A stretch of 17,548 nt of DNA from an uncultured Erysipelotrichaceae bacterium. GTDB lineage: Bacteria; Bacillota_I; Bacilli_A; RFN20; CAG-826. Positions 1 through 6,313 of this stretch are shown here, in pieces (the first letter of the stretch is position 1; each line of letters opens with the position of its first letter). The stretch covers positions 1-17,548 of the forward strand of contig CADAUN010000009.1 in assembly GCA_902791085.1 (NCBI GenBank), read 5' to 3'. The position numbers and the translations under genes are program-made. The notes beneath the pieces are model-generated. The model was not told the origin of the DNA. It was given only the letters and a program-made list of their open reading frames with translations, and did no database searches.

Positions 1-957
1 ATATTCTTGTTGGAACAACGATAGTCCATAAATGTAACTTAGGGCAGCTGCGGCCATCGAAGAAGCCGTGCCAATTTCCGCTTGGCAACCGCCGATAGCG
101 CCGGCAATGGAAGCGTTTTGTTTGACCAAGTTGCCAAAAATGCCAGCAATATAAAGCGAATCCCTTAAGAGATCCCATTCAATGTGGTCATGATGATAGG
201 CTTCATAAAGCACAGCAGGCAAGACACCACTAGAGCCACAGGTCGGTGCAGTAACCACCATCTCCCCGGATGCATTGCTTTCTCCTACGGCATAAGCGTA
301 GGCAGTCAAGCGCATTTCTCTAGCAGAATCACGATCTTGAATTTGGTGAGAAGACGCTTCAATGCGACCGGCAACCCGCTTCCAACGTAACGCGGGATTG
401 GAATTGGCGGGAATCATTCCTTCGGCATGCAAACCATTTTCAACACAAGCAAACATCTCTTTTAAAATCTGATCTAAATCCTCGTCAATAGAGGCATTCT
501 CATAGGCCAAAGCGACTTCTTTTAATGTGTGCCAGCCTTTTTCTTGCATTTGGGATTTGATGTCGTTTAAAGAACGGAAGGGATAGATGTCAACTTCATT
601 GACCTCAGGATCGTCGTTGGAGCAAATCTCGCCTCCTCCTAAAGAAGCGTAGGTTCGTGTCTCAATGATGTGCCCTGCTTGGTAAGCTTCGAAACGCATG
701 GTCAAAGGATGCTCTGCTTTTTGTTCAGGGCAAAAGACGATTTCCGTTGGATAAGGGGCAAGAGATGAACGAAGAATATCGTCCGTATGGTGTCCTTTCC
801 CTGTCATTGCTAACGCATCGTATAAGATGACCCGAATGTGGTCCACAGGACGGTTCTTAAGCCAATACGAAAAGTGACGCGCTGCTAACGAAGGAGCAAT
901 GGTGTGCGAGGAGGAAGGCCCGGGGCCATAACGAAATAATTTGGTTAATGATTTCAT
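1..957 (-). CDS. sdaA: L-serine ammonia-lyase (Fe-S L-serine dehydratase), 3' end beyond window
   Basis: It deaminates L-serine to pyruvate and ammonia with a 4Fe-4S cluster in the cytoplasm and feeds fermentation. Only the first 319 residues are in the window; the reading frame is open to the left edge. The N-terminus has the SDH-beta signature GPGPSSSHTIAP (residues 11-22). The SDH-alpha domain follows from about residue 165, with TAPTCGSSG (Cys240) and GGCQAEIGTASSMAAAA (Cys291), both hallmark motifs in which Cys is a likely cluster ligand. The remaining C-terminal part lies outside. Both domains are in one chain, as in E. coli SdaA (about 454 aa), unlike the two-gene sdaAA/sdaAB form of many Firmicutes. 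The start is the ATG at 957; a TACAAT hexamer sits 8 nt upstream and there is no usable Shine-Dalgarno, so the mRNA may be almost leaderless. It is divergent from the kinase gene at 1036. Confidence 0.94.
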   Translation of the reverse strand, partial: MKSLTKLFRYGPGPSSSHTIAPSLAARHFSYWLKNRPVDHIRVILYDALAMTGKGHHTDDILRSSLAPYPTEIVFCPEQKAEHPLTMRFEAYQAGHIIETRTYASLGGGEICSNDDPEVNEVDIYPFRSLNDIKSQMQEKGWHTLKEVALAYENASIDEDLDQILKEMFACVENGLHAEGMIPANSNPALRWKRVAGRIEASSHQIQDRDSAREMRLTAYAYAVGESNASGEMVVTAPTCGSSGVLPAVLYEAYHHDHIEWDLLRDSLYIAGIFGNLVKQNASIAGAIGGCQAEIGTASSMAAAALSYIYGLSLFQQEY

Positions 958-965
958 GCCCTAAC

Positions 966-971
966 ATTGTA
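966..971 (-). promoter_or_regulatory. -10 box of sdaA promoter
   Basis: Read on the minus strand this is TACAAT (5/6 to consensus), with 8 nt between it and the sdaA ATG. No good -35 is visible: the best hexamer, TTCATC with an 18-nt spacer, is weak. If used, transcription would start 2 nt or fewer before the ATG. Confidence 0.5.
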
Positions 972-1000
972 ACGAATTTCTGGTTTGATGATGAAGTTGG

Positions 1001-1029
1001 TTAACTTTTTCTTAAGAAATCGATAAACT
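1001..1029 (+). promoter_or_regulatory. promoter of the P-loop kinase gene (leaderless type)
   Basis: The -35 is TTAACT (1001-1006), the spacer is 17 nt and the -10 is TAAACT (1024-1029). Six nt separate the -10 from the ATG at 1036, which puts the predicted first transcribed base on the A of the start codon. There is no Shine-Dalgarno. Confidence 0.55.
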
Positions 1030-1035
1030 ATCGTC

Positions 1036-1521
1036 ATGCGTACTTTGATTGTTCTTTCAGGCATGCCAGGAAGTGGCAAATCCACTTGGGCTAGAGGCTA
1101 TCAAAAAGAGCACCCCGCTACCCATCTTGTGGCCAGCGATGAAATTCGCAAAGAATTCTTCGGCGCTCCCAATCGATTTGACGATGAAGACCGCGTTTGG
1201 AAAACGTTTTGTGAACGTTTGACTCTTGGTTCTAAAACCGACTCTGACTTTACGGTAATTGCTGATGCAACCACGTTAACCAACGCTTTACGCATGCGTT
1301 ATTATCACTTAACGCCAGAATTTGATCGTCATGTCTTGGTCCTATTTAAAATTCAAGAATATGCCAAGCAAAATACCCAAAGAGAACAAAACCGTATTGT
1401 CCCTCAATATGCCATGGATCGCATGAAGGGGGAATATGAGGAACCAAACGAAGAAGTTAAAAACACCTTCGAAATTCATATCATCACCCACTTCTCTCCT
1501 AACGGTCCTTTTAACCTATAA
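1036..1521 (+). CDS. small P-loop ATP-binding protein, AAA_33 / polynucleotide-kinase-like
   Basis: This is a 161-residue cytoplasmic P-loop kinase-fold protein of the zeta-toxin/polynucleotide-kinase-like AAA_33 group. The Walker A motif GMPGSGKST is at residues 9-17, followed by a Ser-Asp (SDEIRKEFFG) that in this family sits near the phosphoryl acceptor. A Walker-B-like strand ends in ADATTL, and an Arg-rich lid (REQNR) follows. It contains only the kinase domain, with no phosphatase or ligase partner. The phosphate acceptor (nucleic acid 5' end, nucleotide or small molecule) cannot be told from the sequence. It is a single-gene unit: its own promoter starts it almost at the ATG, and a strong terminator follows 11 nt after the stop. 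Confidence 0.8.
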   Translation: MRTLIVLSGMPGSGKSTWARGYQKEHPATHLVASDEIRKEFFGAPNRFDDEDRVWKTFCERLTLGSKTDSDFTVIADATTLTNALRMRYYHLTPEFDRHVLVLFKIQEYAKQNTQREQNRIVPQYAMDRMKGEYEEPNEEVKNTFEIHIITHFSPNGPFNL

Positions 1522-1532
1522 ATATCGTTGCC

Positions 1533-1555
1533 AAAGCCCGTCCTTGGGCTTTTTT
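1533..1555 (+). terminator. rho-independent terminator of the kinase gene
   Basis: A 7-bp stem AAAGCCC/GGGCTTT with loop GTCCTT is followed by a T run to 1555. Confidence 0.9.
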
Positions 1556-1563
1556 AAATAAAG

Positions 1564-1591
1564 AAAAAGTCGGCCACTCGCGAGACCGACT
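1564..1591 (-). terminator. rho-independent terminator of the minus-strand membrane-protein gene
   Basis: On the minus strand the stem AGTCGG/CCGACT (1591-1586 with 1573-1568, extended by a T-G and a C-G pair) is followed by TTTTTC. It lies 15 nt past the stop of the gene at 1607-2572 and only 8 nt from the opposing kinase terminator, so the convergent pair has separate, non-overlapping terminators. Confidence 0.85.
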
Positions 1592-1606
1592 GATGGATTC
1601 TAGAAA

Positions 1607-2572
1607 TCAATAATCCTTTTGAGGTTTTGCTTCTTTTTCGCTGCGAATCACCGTAAAGACAGCAAAGGCACCGATGACTAGTAACGCGCCAAGAACAATG
1701 GCCATCACACCAAAGCCTAAATCAAAGGATTTAAGGCCTTTCGCGTAGAGGTGAGCGGGCAAGGCGCCACCATTAGAGCCAGGGAAATTTTGCCAAACGA
1801 TATCCAAAACTCCGTAAGTAGCAAGACCAAGGCCAACCACCGCCATAGCGCTAGAAGTTAAGGCATTTGCCAATTTCTTGGATTCTTTTTTACTGTTGCG
1901 AGAAAGCAACCACGCGACAAGCAATAAGGCAAAAGCCAAAAAGGAAGCGATCACGATAACGGCCAATAAATAAGTCACTTCGGCACGTTGATTAGGCCAA
2001 GTGCTGGCTCCTAACATTGCTAATAACGCTTCAACGCCCATGATGCCAGTCACTAAGGCACCAGTGCCCATAAAATCGACAAGCAAAGGCATTTGATCAC
2101 GTTGATCATAAAGACGAACCATCGGGATGTTGGTGGCAATTAAAAGAACGATAGCGAGTAACAAGGCCATGATAATGACAAAGGCAACGTTGCTGCCGTT
2201 CGCGGTTAAATCCCATAAAAGCATCCCTTGAAGGACAAAGAAAATCGCAACGACCCAGCCGTCACAAATGAAGGCATTAAAGGAACGAACGACCGGTTCG
2301 TCGTTGTGAGAGTCTAAAATCGACTTGATCCCATTAATGAAGCCAAGCAAGGAAACCACAAACAAAGAAAGTCCGACAACGGCAAGCTCATACCACAAAA
2401 AGAAAGCACCACTTCCATCAAAGCCAAAAGTTCCATAGAACTGAGTGGGGTGTGCTCCTAAAAATTCCGGAACCACAAAGACACCAAACCAAACGCCCAT
2501 TAAGCCCATAGCGACAGCGATGATGGCATGGAAAACGACGCACAGCGTACGAGATGTCATTGAATACTTCAT
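1607..2572 (-). CDS. uncharacterised 8-TM integral membrane protein
   Basis: I do not recognise the family. The 321-residue product is strongly hydrophobic, with about eight predicted membrane segments near residues 10-34, 58-82, 102-122, 129-149, 166-190, 200-224, 238-260 and 285-309. Short charged loops include DQRDQ after segment 4 and a Lys/Ser-rich KKESKK loop after segment 6; the C-terminal tail is basic and Lys-rich. No signal peptide other than segment 1, no ATPase motif and no transporter signature is evident. It lies downstream of the YhiN-like gene with an 88-bp gap. The ATG at 2572 is preceded by TATAGG 6 nt away and by a distant GAGAGG, so the initiation mode is unclear. Confidence 0.7.
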   Translation of the reverse strand: MKYSMTSRTLCVVFHAIIAVAMGLMGVWFGVFVVPEFLGAHPTQFYGTFGFDGSGAFFLWYELAVVGLSLFVVSLLGFINGIKSILDSHNDEPVVRSFNAFICDGWVVAIFFVLQGMLLWDLTANGSNVAFVIIMALLLAIVLLIATNIPMVRLYDQRDQMPLLVDFMGTGALVTGIMGVEALLAMLGASTWPNQRAEVTYLLAVIVIASFLAFALLLVAWLLSRNSKKESKKLANALTSSAMAVVGLGLATYGVLDIVWQNFPGSNGGALPAHLYAKGLKSFDLGFGVMAIVLGALLVIGAFAVFTVIRSEKEAKPQKDY

Positions 2573-2644
2573 AATTAACCTATACCTCTCGAGTATGGTC
2601 TGGGCTTACAAAAGAATGCCCAAACGCGACATAACAATTAAATT

Positions 2645-2661
2645 CTATCTTTTTAAGATAG
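2645..2661 (-). terminator. possible weak terminator hairpin after the YhiN-like gene
   Basis: A perfect 7-bp stem CTATCTT/AAGATAG with a 3-nt loop abuts the stop codon at 2662. The sequence after it on the minus strand (AATTTAATTG) is only partly T-rich, so termination would be inefficient. Confidence 0.35.
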
Positions 2662-3855
2662 TCAAATAATCTTTGTCATTCTTCCTTTATCTGCTTTGAA
2701 ATTTTCGGCTATCAAAAGGGCGCTAAGCAACGCCCAAGAAAGGTTATATCCCCCACAAAACCCGTCGATATTTAAAATTTCGCCAGCAAAATAAATTCTT
2801 TTTTCGTGACGGCTTTCGAGTTGATTTGTAACTTCATTTAAAGCCACTCCACCAAGCGAAACTTGCGAATCCATAAAGTCGTATCTGCCTTTAACATGAT
2901 ATACAAGATGTTTTAAATGAGCGGCAATGGTGACGGGATTGCCACTTGGAAAACGCTCCTCTAGCAGGCGAACAAAAGGTTCGGAAACCAAAGAAGACAA
3001 ATAATGAGACGCGTTTTCTGCTTTCGCTTTAGAAAGAAGGCGAATTAACGTTTTTTCTTCGATATGTGGGAACAAATCCATTTCGAGCCGAGGAGAATTT
3101 ACTTTGTTTCGGCGATATATCGCGGATTCAGCATTAAGAATAACAATGCCTGAAATGCCGTCTTTTTTAAAAAGCACCTCCCCTTCTTCTTGGAAGAGTT
3201 GCTGCGTAGCATCAAACGCCTTAACTAAGGCACCGTGTCTTGCCCCAGCTAGAAGATGAATATCTTCTTGAAGTTTGATCGGCGCTAAACCTGGACGGAA
3301 GGGAATCAAATGATAACCATGTTTTTCTAAGGCAGGAAGAAACGATCCATCTGAGCCAAGACGGGGAGCGCTTTTGGCGCCGCAAGCGATGATTAAAGCA
3401 TCAAAAGGACCGATTTTTTCATGATTTTTGAGCAAGAAATAATGTCCTTTATGATCGGCTTCGTAATCTTCCGCCAAAAAAGGAGAAACAAAATGAACGC
3501 CTAGATTTGTCGCATAACTGAAAAGATAATGGACATAACTTTCAGCGCTATAGGATAAAGGATAGACTAAATTCCCGTCTTCTCGTAAGGCGACGCCCCA
3601 AGAACGAAGGGTGTCCATCAAAACGGAGGCGGGAATAACGGATAACGCTTTGGAAATAAAAGAGGGATCGTTATAAGCTTCGGGCAAAAGAGAACGATTT
3701 AATACATTGCAATGGCCGTTCCCGGTCGCATAAAGCTTTTTTCCTAATTTTGTTTCTTTCTCAAAGACGGTTATTTCGGCATGAGGAAGTAACCTTTGAA
3801 TCAAGATGGCACTATATAAACCAGAGGCGCCTGCTCCAAGGATGGCAATTTTCAT
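2662..3855 (-). CDS. NAD(P)/FAD-dependent oxidoreductase, HI0933/YhiN family
   Basis: This is a 397-residue flavoprotein of the HI0933-like (BaiN/YhiN) family. The N-terminus is an FAD Rossmann motif, GAGASGLYSA, starting at about residue 7, followed by KLYATGNGHCNVLN, where the family has its GNGRCN motif. The C-terminus has the second FAD contact AGEILNIDGFCGGYNLSWAL. Members are poorly characterised; the BaiN-type enzyme has been linked to bile-acid reduction in gut clostridia, but that substrate cannot be assumed here. I chose the ATG at 3855 rather than the in-frame start at 3900, because the longer version would overlap glnA by 31 bp and add 15 residues before the Rossmann strand. Only 14 bp separate it from the glnA stop, so read-through from glnA is likely, but a TACAAT lies 6 nt upstream of this ATG. 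Confidence 0.9.
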   Translation of the reverse strand: MKIAILGAGASGLYSAILIQRLLPHAEITVFEKETKLGKKLYATGNGHCNVLNRSLLPEAYNDPSFISKALSVIPASVLMDTLRSWGVALREDGNLVYPLSYSAESYVHYLFSYATNLGVHFVSPFLAEDYEADHKGHYFLLKNHEKIGPFDALIIACGAKSAPRLGSDGSFLPALEKHGYHLIPFRPGLAPIKLQEDIHLLAGARHGALVKAFDATQQLFQEEGEVLFKKDGISGIVILNAESAIYRRNKVNSPRLEMDLFPHIEEKTLIRLLSKAKAENASHYLSSLVSEPFVRLLEERFPSGNPVTIAAHLKHLVYHVKGRYDFMDSQVSLGGVALNEVTNQLESRHEKRIYFAGEILNIDGFCGGYNLSWALLSALLIAENFKADKGRMTKII

Positions 3856-3861
3856 GCCATC

Positions 3862-3867
3862 ATTGTA
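3862..3867 (-). promoter_or_regulatory. possible internal -10 box between glnA and the YhiN-like gene
   Basis: Read on the minus strand this is TACAAT, 6 nt before the ATG at 3855, squeezed into the 14-bp gap after the glnA stop. No Shine-Dalgarno and no good -35 are present. It is either a leaderless internal promoter or chance. Confidence 0.35.
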
Positions 3868-3869
3868 AC

Positions 3870-5213
3870 TTATTTCGCCAAGTAATGCTTGAGCTCCCAA
3901 TCGCTGATTTCAGAGGAATATTGATCCCATTCGATTTCTTTGGCTTCAAGATATTTCGAATAAGCATGGTCGCCTAAAACGGAGAAGAGCAACGGATCTT
4001 CTTTAAAGGCGCGGATGGCTTCGTGGAGATTATCTGGCATGGAAGCGATTCCTTGGGCGTCGCGCTGTTGTTGCGATAAGGCAAAGATATTATCCGATAC
4101 CGGTGCGATTAAATCTTCTTCCTTTAAGGTTTCAATTCCTTCTAAGCCGGCGCTTAAAATGGCAGCTAAAGCCAAATAAGGGTTGGCAGTGCCATCTACG
4201 TTACGCATTTCTGTGCGGGTTCCGTTCCCACGAGAAGCGGGAATGCGAATCAAAGACGAACGATTTGTATCACCCCAGCAAATATAGCAAGGCGCTTCAT
4301 AACCAGGAATCAATCGTTTATAAGAATTGACGGCAGGGTTAGTCAATAAAGCCAAGCCACGGGCATGACGTAAAATGCCTGTGATCCATTTCCGGCAGAC
4401 CAAAGAAAGTTTCATCGGCGCGTCTGGATCGTAAAAAACATTGTTGCCTGCCATATCAGCCAAAGAAGCGTTCACATGCATTCCACTGCCATTAATCCCT
4501 TTGATAGGCTTAGGCATAAAGGTAGCAAGATAACCGTTTTTGCGAGCAATAAATTTCACGACTTGCTTAAACATTTGAACATTGTCGCAAGCTTCCACAA
4601 CATTGGAAAAACGGAAGTTGATTTCTTCTTGCCCTGGCGCCACTTCGTGATGGGCGGTTTGAATCACAAAACCCATGCTTTCTAACTGCATCGCAATGTC
4701 GCGCCGGACATATTCGCCTCCATCGATTGGCGAAAGATCAAAATAAGAGGCGTCATCAATCGGTTTGACGATTGCTTTCCCTTCGTTATCGAGTTTAAAA
4801 AGGAAAAATTCCGGCTCAAAACCTACATTTAAAGAGCCAAATCCCATGGCATTCATCTTGGCAACCGCTTGCTTCAAGATAAAGCGAGGATCTCCCACGA
4901 AAGGCTTGCCATACGAAGTGTAGACGTCACAAATCATACGAGCGACTTTGCCGTGCAAAGAGTCTTCGAATCCCAAAATCATCCAAGTCGAGGGATCGGG
5001 GCGTAAGAACATATCCGCTTCTTTAATACGGACAAAGCCCTCAATGGAAGATCCATCGAACATAATTTTGTTATCCAAAGCATCTTCTAACGAAGTAACG
5101 GCGATTTCCACCGCCTTAATCGTTCCAAAGATGTCGGTGAATTGAAGACGAACATATTGAACATTTTCTTCTTTGGCGAATTGAAGAATGTCTTTTTTCG
5201 TATATTTTGGCAT
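3870..5213 (-). CDS. glnA: glutamine synthetase type I-alpha
   Basis: It condenses glutamate, ammonia and ATP to glutamine and is the main ammonium-assimilation enzyme; the family forms cytoplasmic dodecamers. The product is 447 residues, close to the 444 of B. subtilis GlnA, and aligns with it by eye along its whole length. The N-terminal beta-grasp domain contains DGSSIEGFVRI (residues 53-63), including the Arg that in the Bacillus enzyme mediates feedback inhibition. Catalytic motifs are GFEPEFFLF (131-139), HHEVAPGQEEI (188-198), NGSGMHVN and IRIPASRG. The adenylylation site of GSI-beta enzymes is not seen. The start is the ATG at 5213, which has AGAAGG 7 nt upstream, rather than the in-frame TTG at 5234, which falls about at the predicted transcription start. 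The YhiN-like gene follows after 14 bp with no terminator between. Confidence 0.97.
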   Translation of the reverse strand: MPKYTKKDILQFAKEENVQYVRLQFTDIFGTIKAVEIAVTSLEDALDNKIMFDGSSIEGFVRIKEADMFLRPDPSTWMILGFEDSLHGKVARMICDVYTSYGKPFVGDPRFILKQAVAKMNAMGFGSLNVGFEPEFFLFKLDNEGKAIVKPIDDASYFDLSPIDGGEYVRRDIAMQLESMGFVIQTAHHEVAPGQEEINFRFSNVVEACDNVQMFKQVVKFIARKNGYLATFMPKPIKGINGSGMHVNASLADMAGNNVFYDPDAPMKLSLVCRKWITGILRHARGLALLTNPAVNSYKRLIPGYEAPCYICWGDTNRSSLIRIPASRGNGTRTEMRNVDGTANPYLALAAILSAGLEGIETLKEEDLIAPVSDNIFALSQQQRDAQGIASMPDNLHEAIRAFKEDPLLFSVLGDHAYSKYLEAKEIEWDQYSSEISDWELKHYLAK

Positions 5214-5219
5214 AATGCG

Positions 5220-5264
5220 CCCTTCTTTCGTCAAAAATTATGGTCTTTTTTGGAAAACAATCAA
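5220..5264 (-). promoter_or_regulatory. glnA promoter and Shine-Dalgarno
   Basis: On the minus strand: -35 TTGATT (5264-5259), a 16-nt spacer, and -10 CATAAT (5242-5237). The predicted start is near 5230, giving a leader of about 20 nt with the Shine-Dalgarno AGAAGG ending 7 nt before the ATG. No GlnR operator (TGTNA-N7-TNACA) was seen in the 5214-5369 region; the rest of that region is AT-rich without a clear element. Confidence 0.6.
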
Positions 5265-5369
5265 CACTCATTTCCTAAAATTTTATAAAAACAATATTTT
5301 ATCGATGTTTTTATTTGTTGATTTTTAGAATTTAAACATGCTTCAATTCCAAATTATGACATTTTTAAC

Positions 5370-5398
5370 AAAAAGGCCCTCCTCACATAAAGGAAGGC
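5370..5398 (-). terminator. rho-independent terminator of the nadE-gtrA operon
   Basis: On the minus strand the stem GCCTTCCT/AGGAGGGC (one G-T pair) has a 7-nt loop and is followed by TTTTTG. It lies 18 nt past the gtrA stop and insulates glnA from the operon upstream. Confidence 0.8.
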
Positions 5399-5416
5399 GC
5401 GAAAGAGAAATGAAAT

Positions 5417-6289
5417 TTATTTGCCGGCGTTATCGGCCTTTAAGGAACGACCGTGCTCAGTTTCGTATTGATTTAATTCTTCACGAACCATTTGCCGCGC
5501 ATCCATCGTCTTAACCATTTTCTTCGATTCTGGCAAATACCGATGCACTTCTTCTTTCCATATCGCTTCAAAAGAAGCGGCGGTGGTGAAGTGATTTTCG
5601 TTTTCGTCCGTTACAGGGGCAGAGGCGGGCTTCTCTTTGTCTTCCGAATGAATGGTCACAACCATCTCTCCATTGGGAATCCCATAAGTCGCAGGTTCTT
5701 TCGGCGCTTTAAAGATGATTTTCTTCCTCGTGAGATAGTTATAAATCATGGTGCAAATCGTTTTGATGACGAAGATAACGACAAAAGCCCAAAAAGCTGC
5801 ACCGTTCCCGTTCCATAATTCCTTCCACGAAACTTTCACGAAATTCGTAGACAAATTCATGTCCGGCCATGAGCGGTTACAAATCCATACGCCAAGTTCT
5901 TGAATGGTAACGCCAAGTAACCACCCAACGGCGGCCAATCCAACATAAATCCAAAATGCCTTTGGTGTTTTTGTGTTCACTTTGCGGTCAACGTTTTGAT
6001 AAACCCAAGTCCGCGAAAGAAGATAATTCACAATGCAAGAAAGGAAGAAAGAAATGGTGGTTGCAATGGCCCAGGCGACATATCCTCCCCAGCCATCCTC
6101 TCCGCCTTGCTCAGCAAGTTTTGGGAAGGCAAATCGCATTAATACATAGAAAATAACGGCGTCGATTAAGGTGCAAAGAACCCCTACCACTACAAAGCGC
6201 AAAATCTCCAAAATTCGAGATTTTTTATGCTTTTCTTTTTTGTTATCAGTCGGAGCTGCCTTAACGTCGGCACGAACCTCTTTTGCCAT
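5417..6289 (-). CDS. GtrA-like membrane protein with extended cytoplasmic tail
   Basis: This is a 290-residue member of the GtrA/DPMS family, four-helix membrane proteins that usually help move polyprenyl-linked sugars across the membrane in glycan decoration. Membrane segments are near residues 30-52, 70-92, 112-134 and 166-186. The family-typical NYLLSRTWVY (residues 88-97) and YNYLTRKKIIFK (183-194) follow segments 2 and 4. It is twice the usual length of about 130-150. The excess is a charged Lys-rich N-terminus, a longer loop between segments 3 and 4, and a tail from about residue 195 that is hydrophilic and rich in acidic and basic residues. The start ATG has an AAGGA-type Shine-Dalgarno and lies 24 nt after the nadE stop, so it is the second gene of that operon. 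No glycosyltransferase gene is nearby, so its substrate is unknown. Confidence 0.85.
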   Translation of the reverse strand: MAKEVRADVKAAPTDNKKEKHKKSRILEILRFVVVGVLCTLIDAVIFYVLMRFAFPKLAEQGGEDGWGGYVAWAIATTISFFLSCIVNYLLSRTWVYQNVDRKVNTKTPKAFWIYVGLAAVGWLLGVTIQELGVWICNRSWPDMNLSTNFVKVSWKELWNGNGAAFWAFVVIFVIKTICTMIYNYLTRKKIIFKAPKEPATYGIPNGEMVVTIHSEDKEKPASAPVTDENENHFTTAASFEAIWKEEVHRYLPESKKMVKTMDARQMVREELNQYETEHGRSLKADNAGK

Positions 6290-6313
6290 ATTCTTACTTT
6301 TCCTTCGTCATAT

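Noticed and set aside
3856..3900. Upstream start for the YhiN-like protein, giving 412 residues
   Set aside because: It would overlap glnA by 31 bp and add residues before the first Rossmann strand. The ATG at 3855 starts exactly at the FAD motif.
5214..5234. TTG start for glnA, giving 454 residues
   Set aside because: The added residues are absent from GlnA homologues, and the AGAAGG Shine-Dalgarno lies inside them, properly spaced for the ATG at 5213.
5214..5369. GlnR operator before glnA
   Set aside because: No TGTNA-N7-TNACA match was found; the AT-rich stretches are not convincing inverted repeats.
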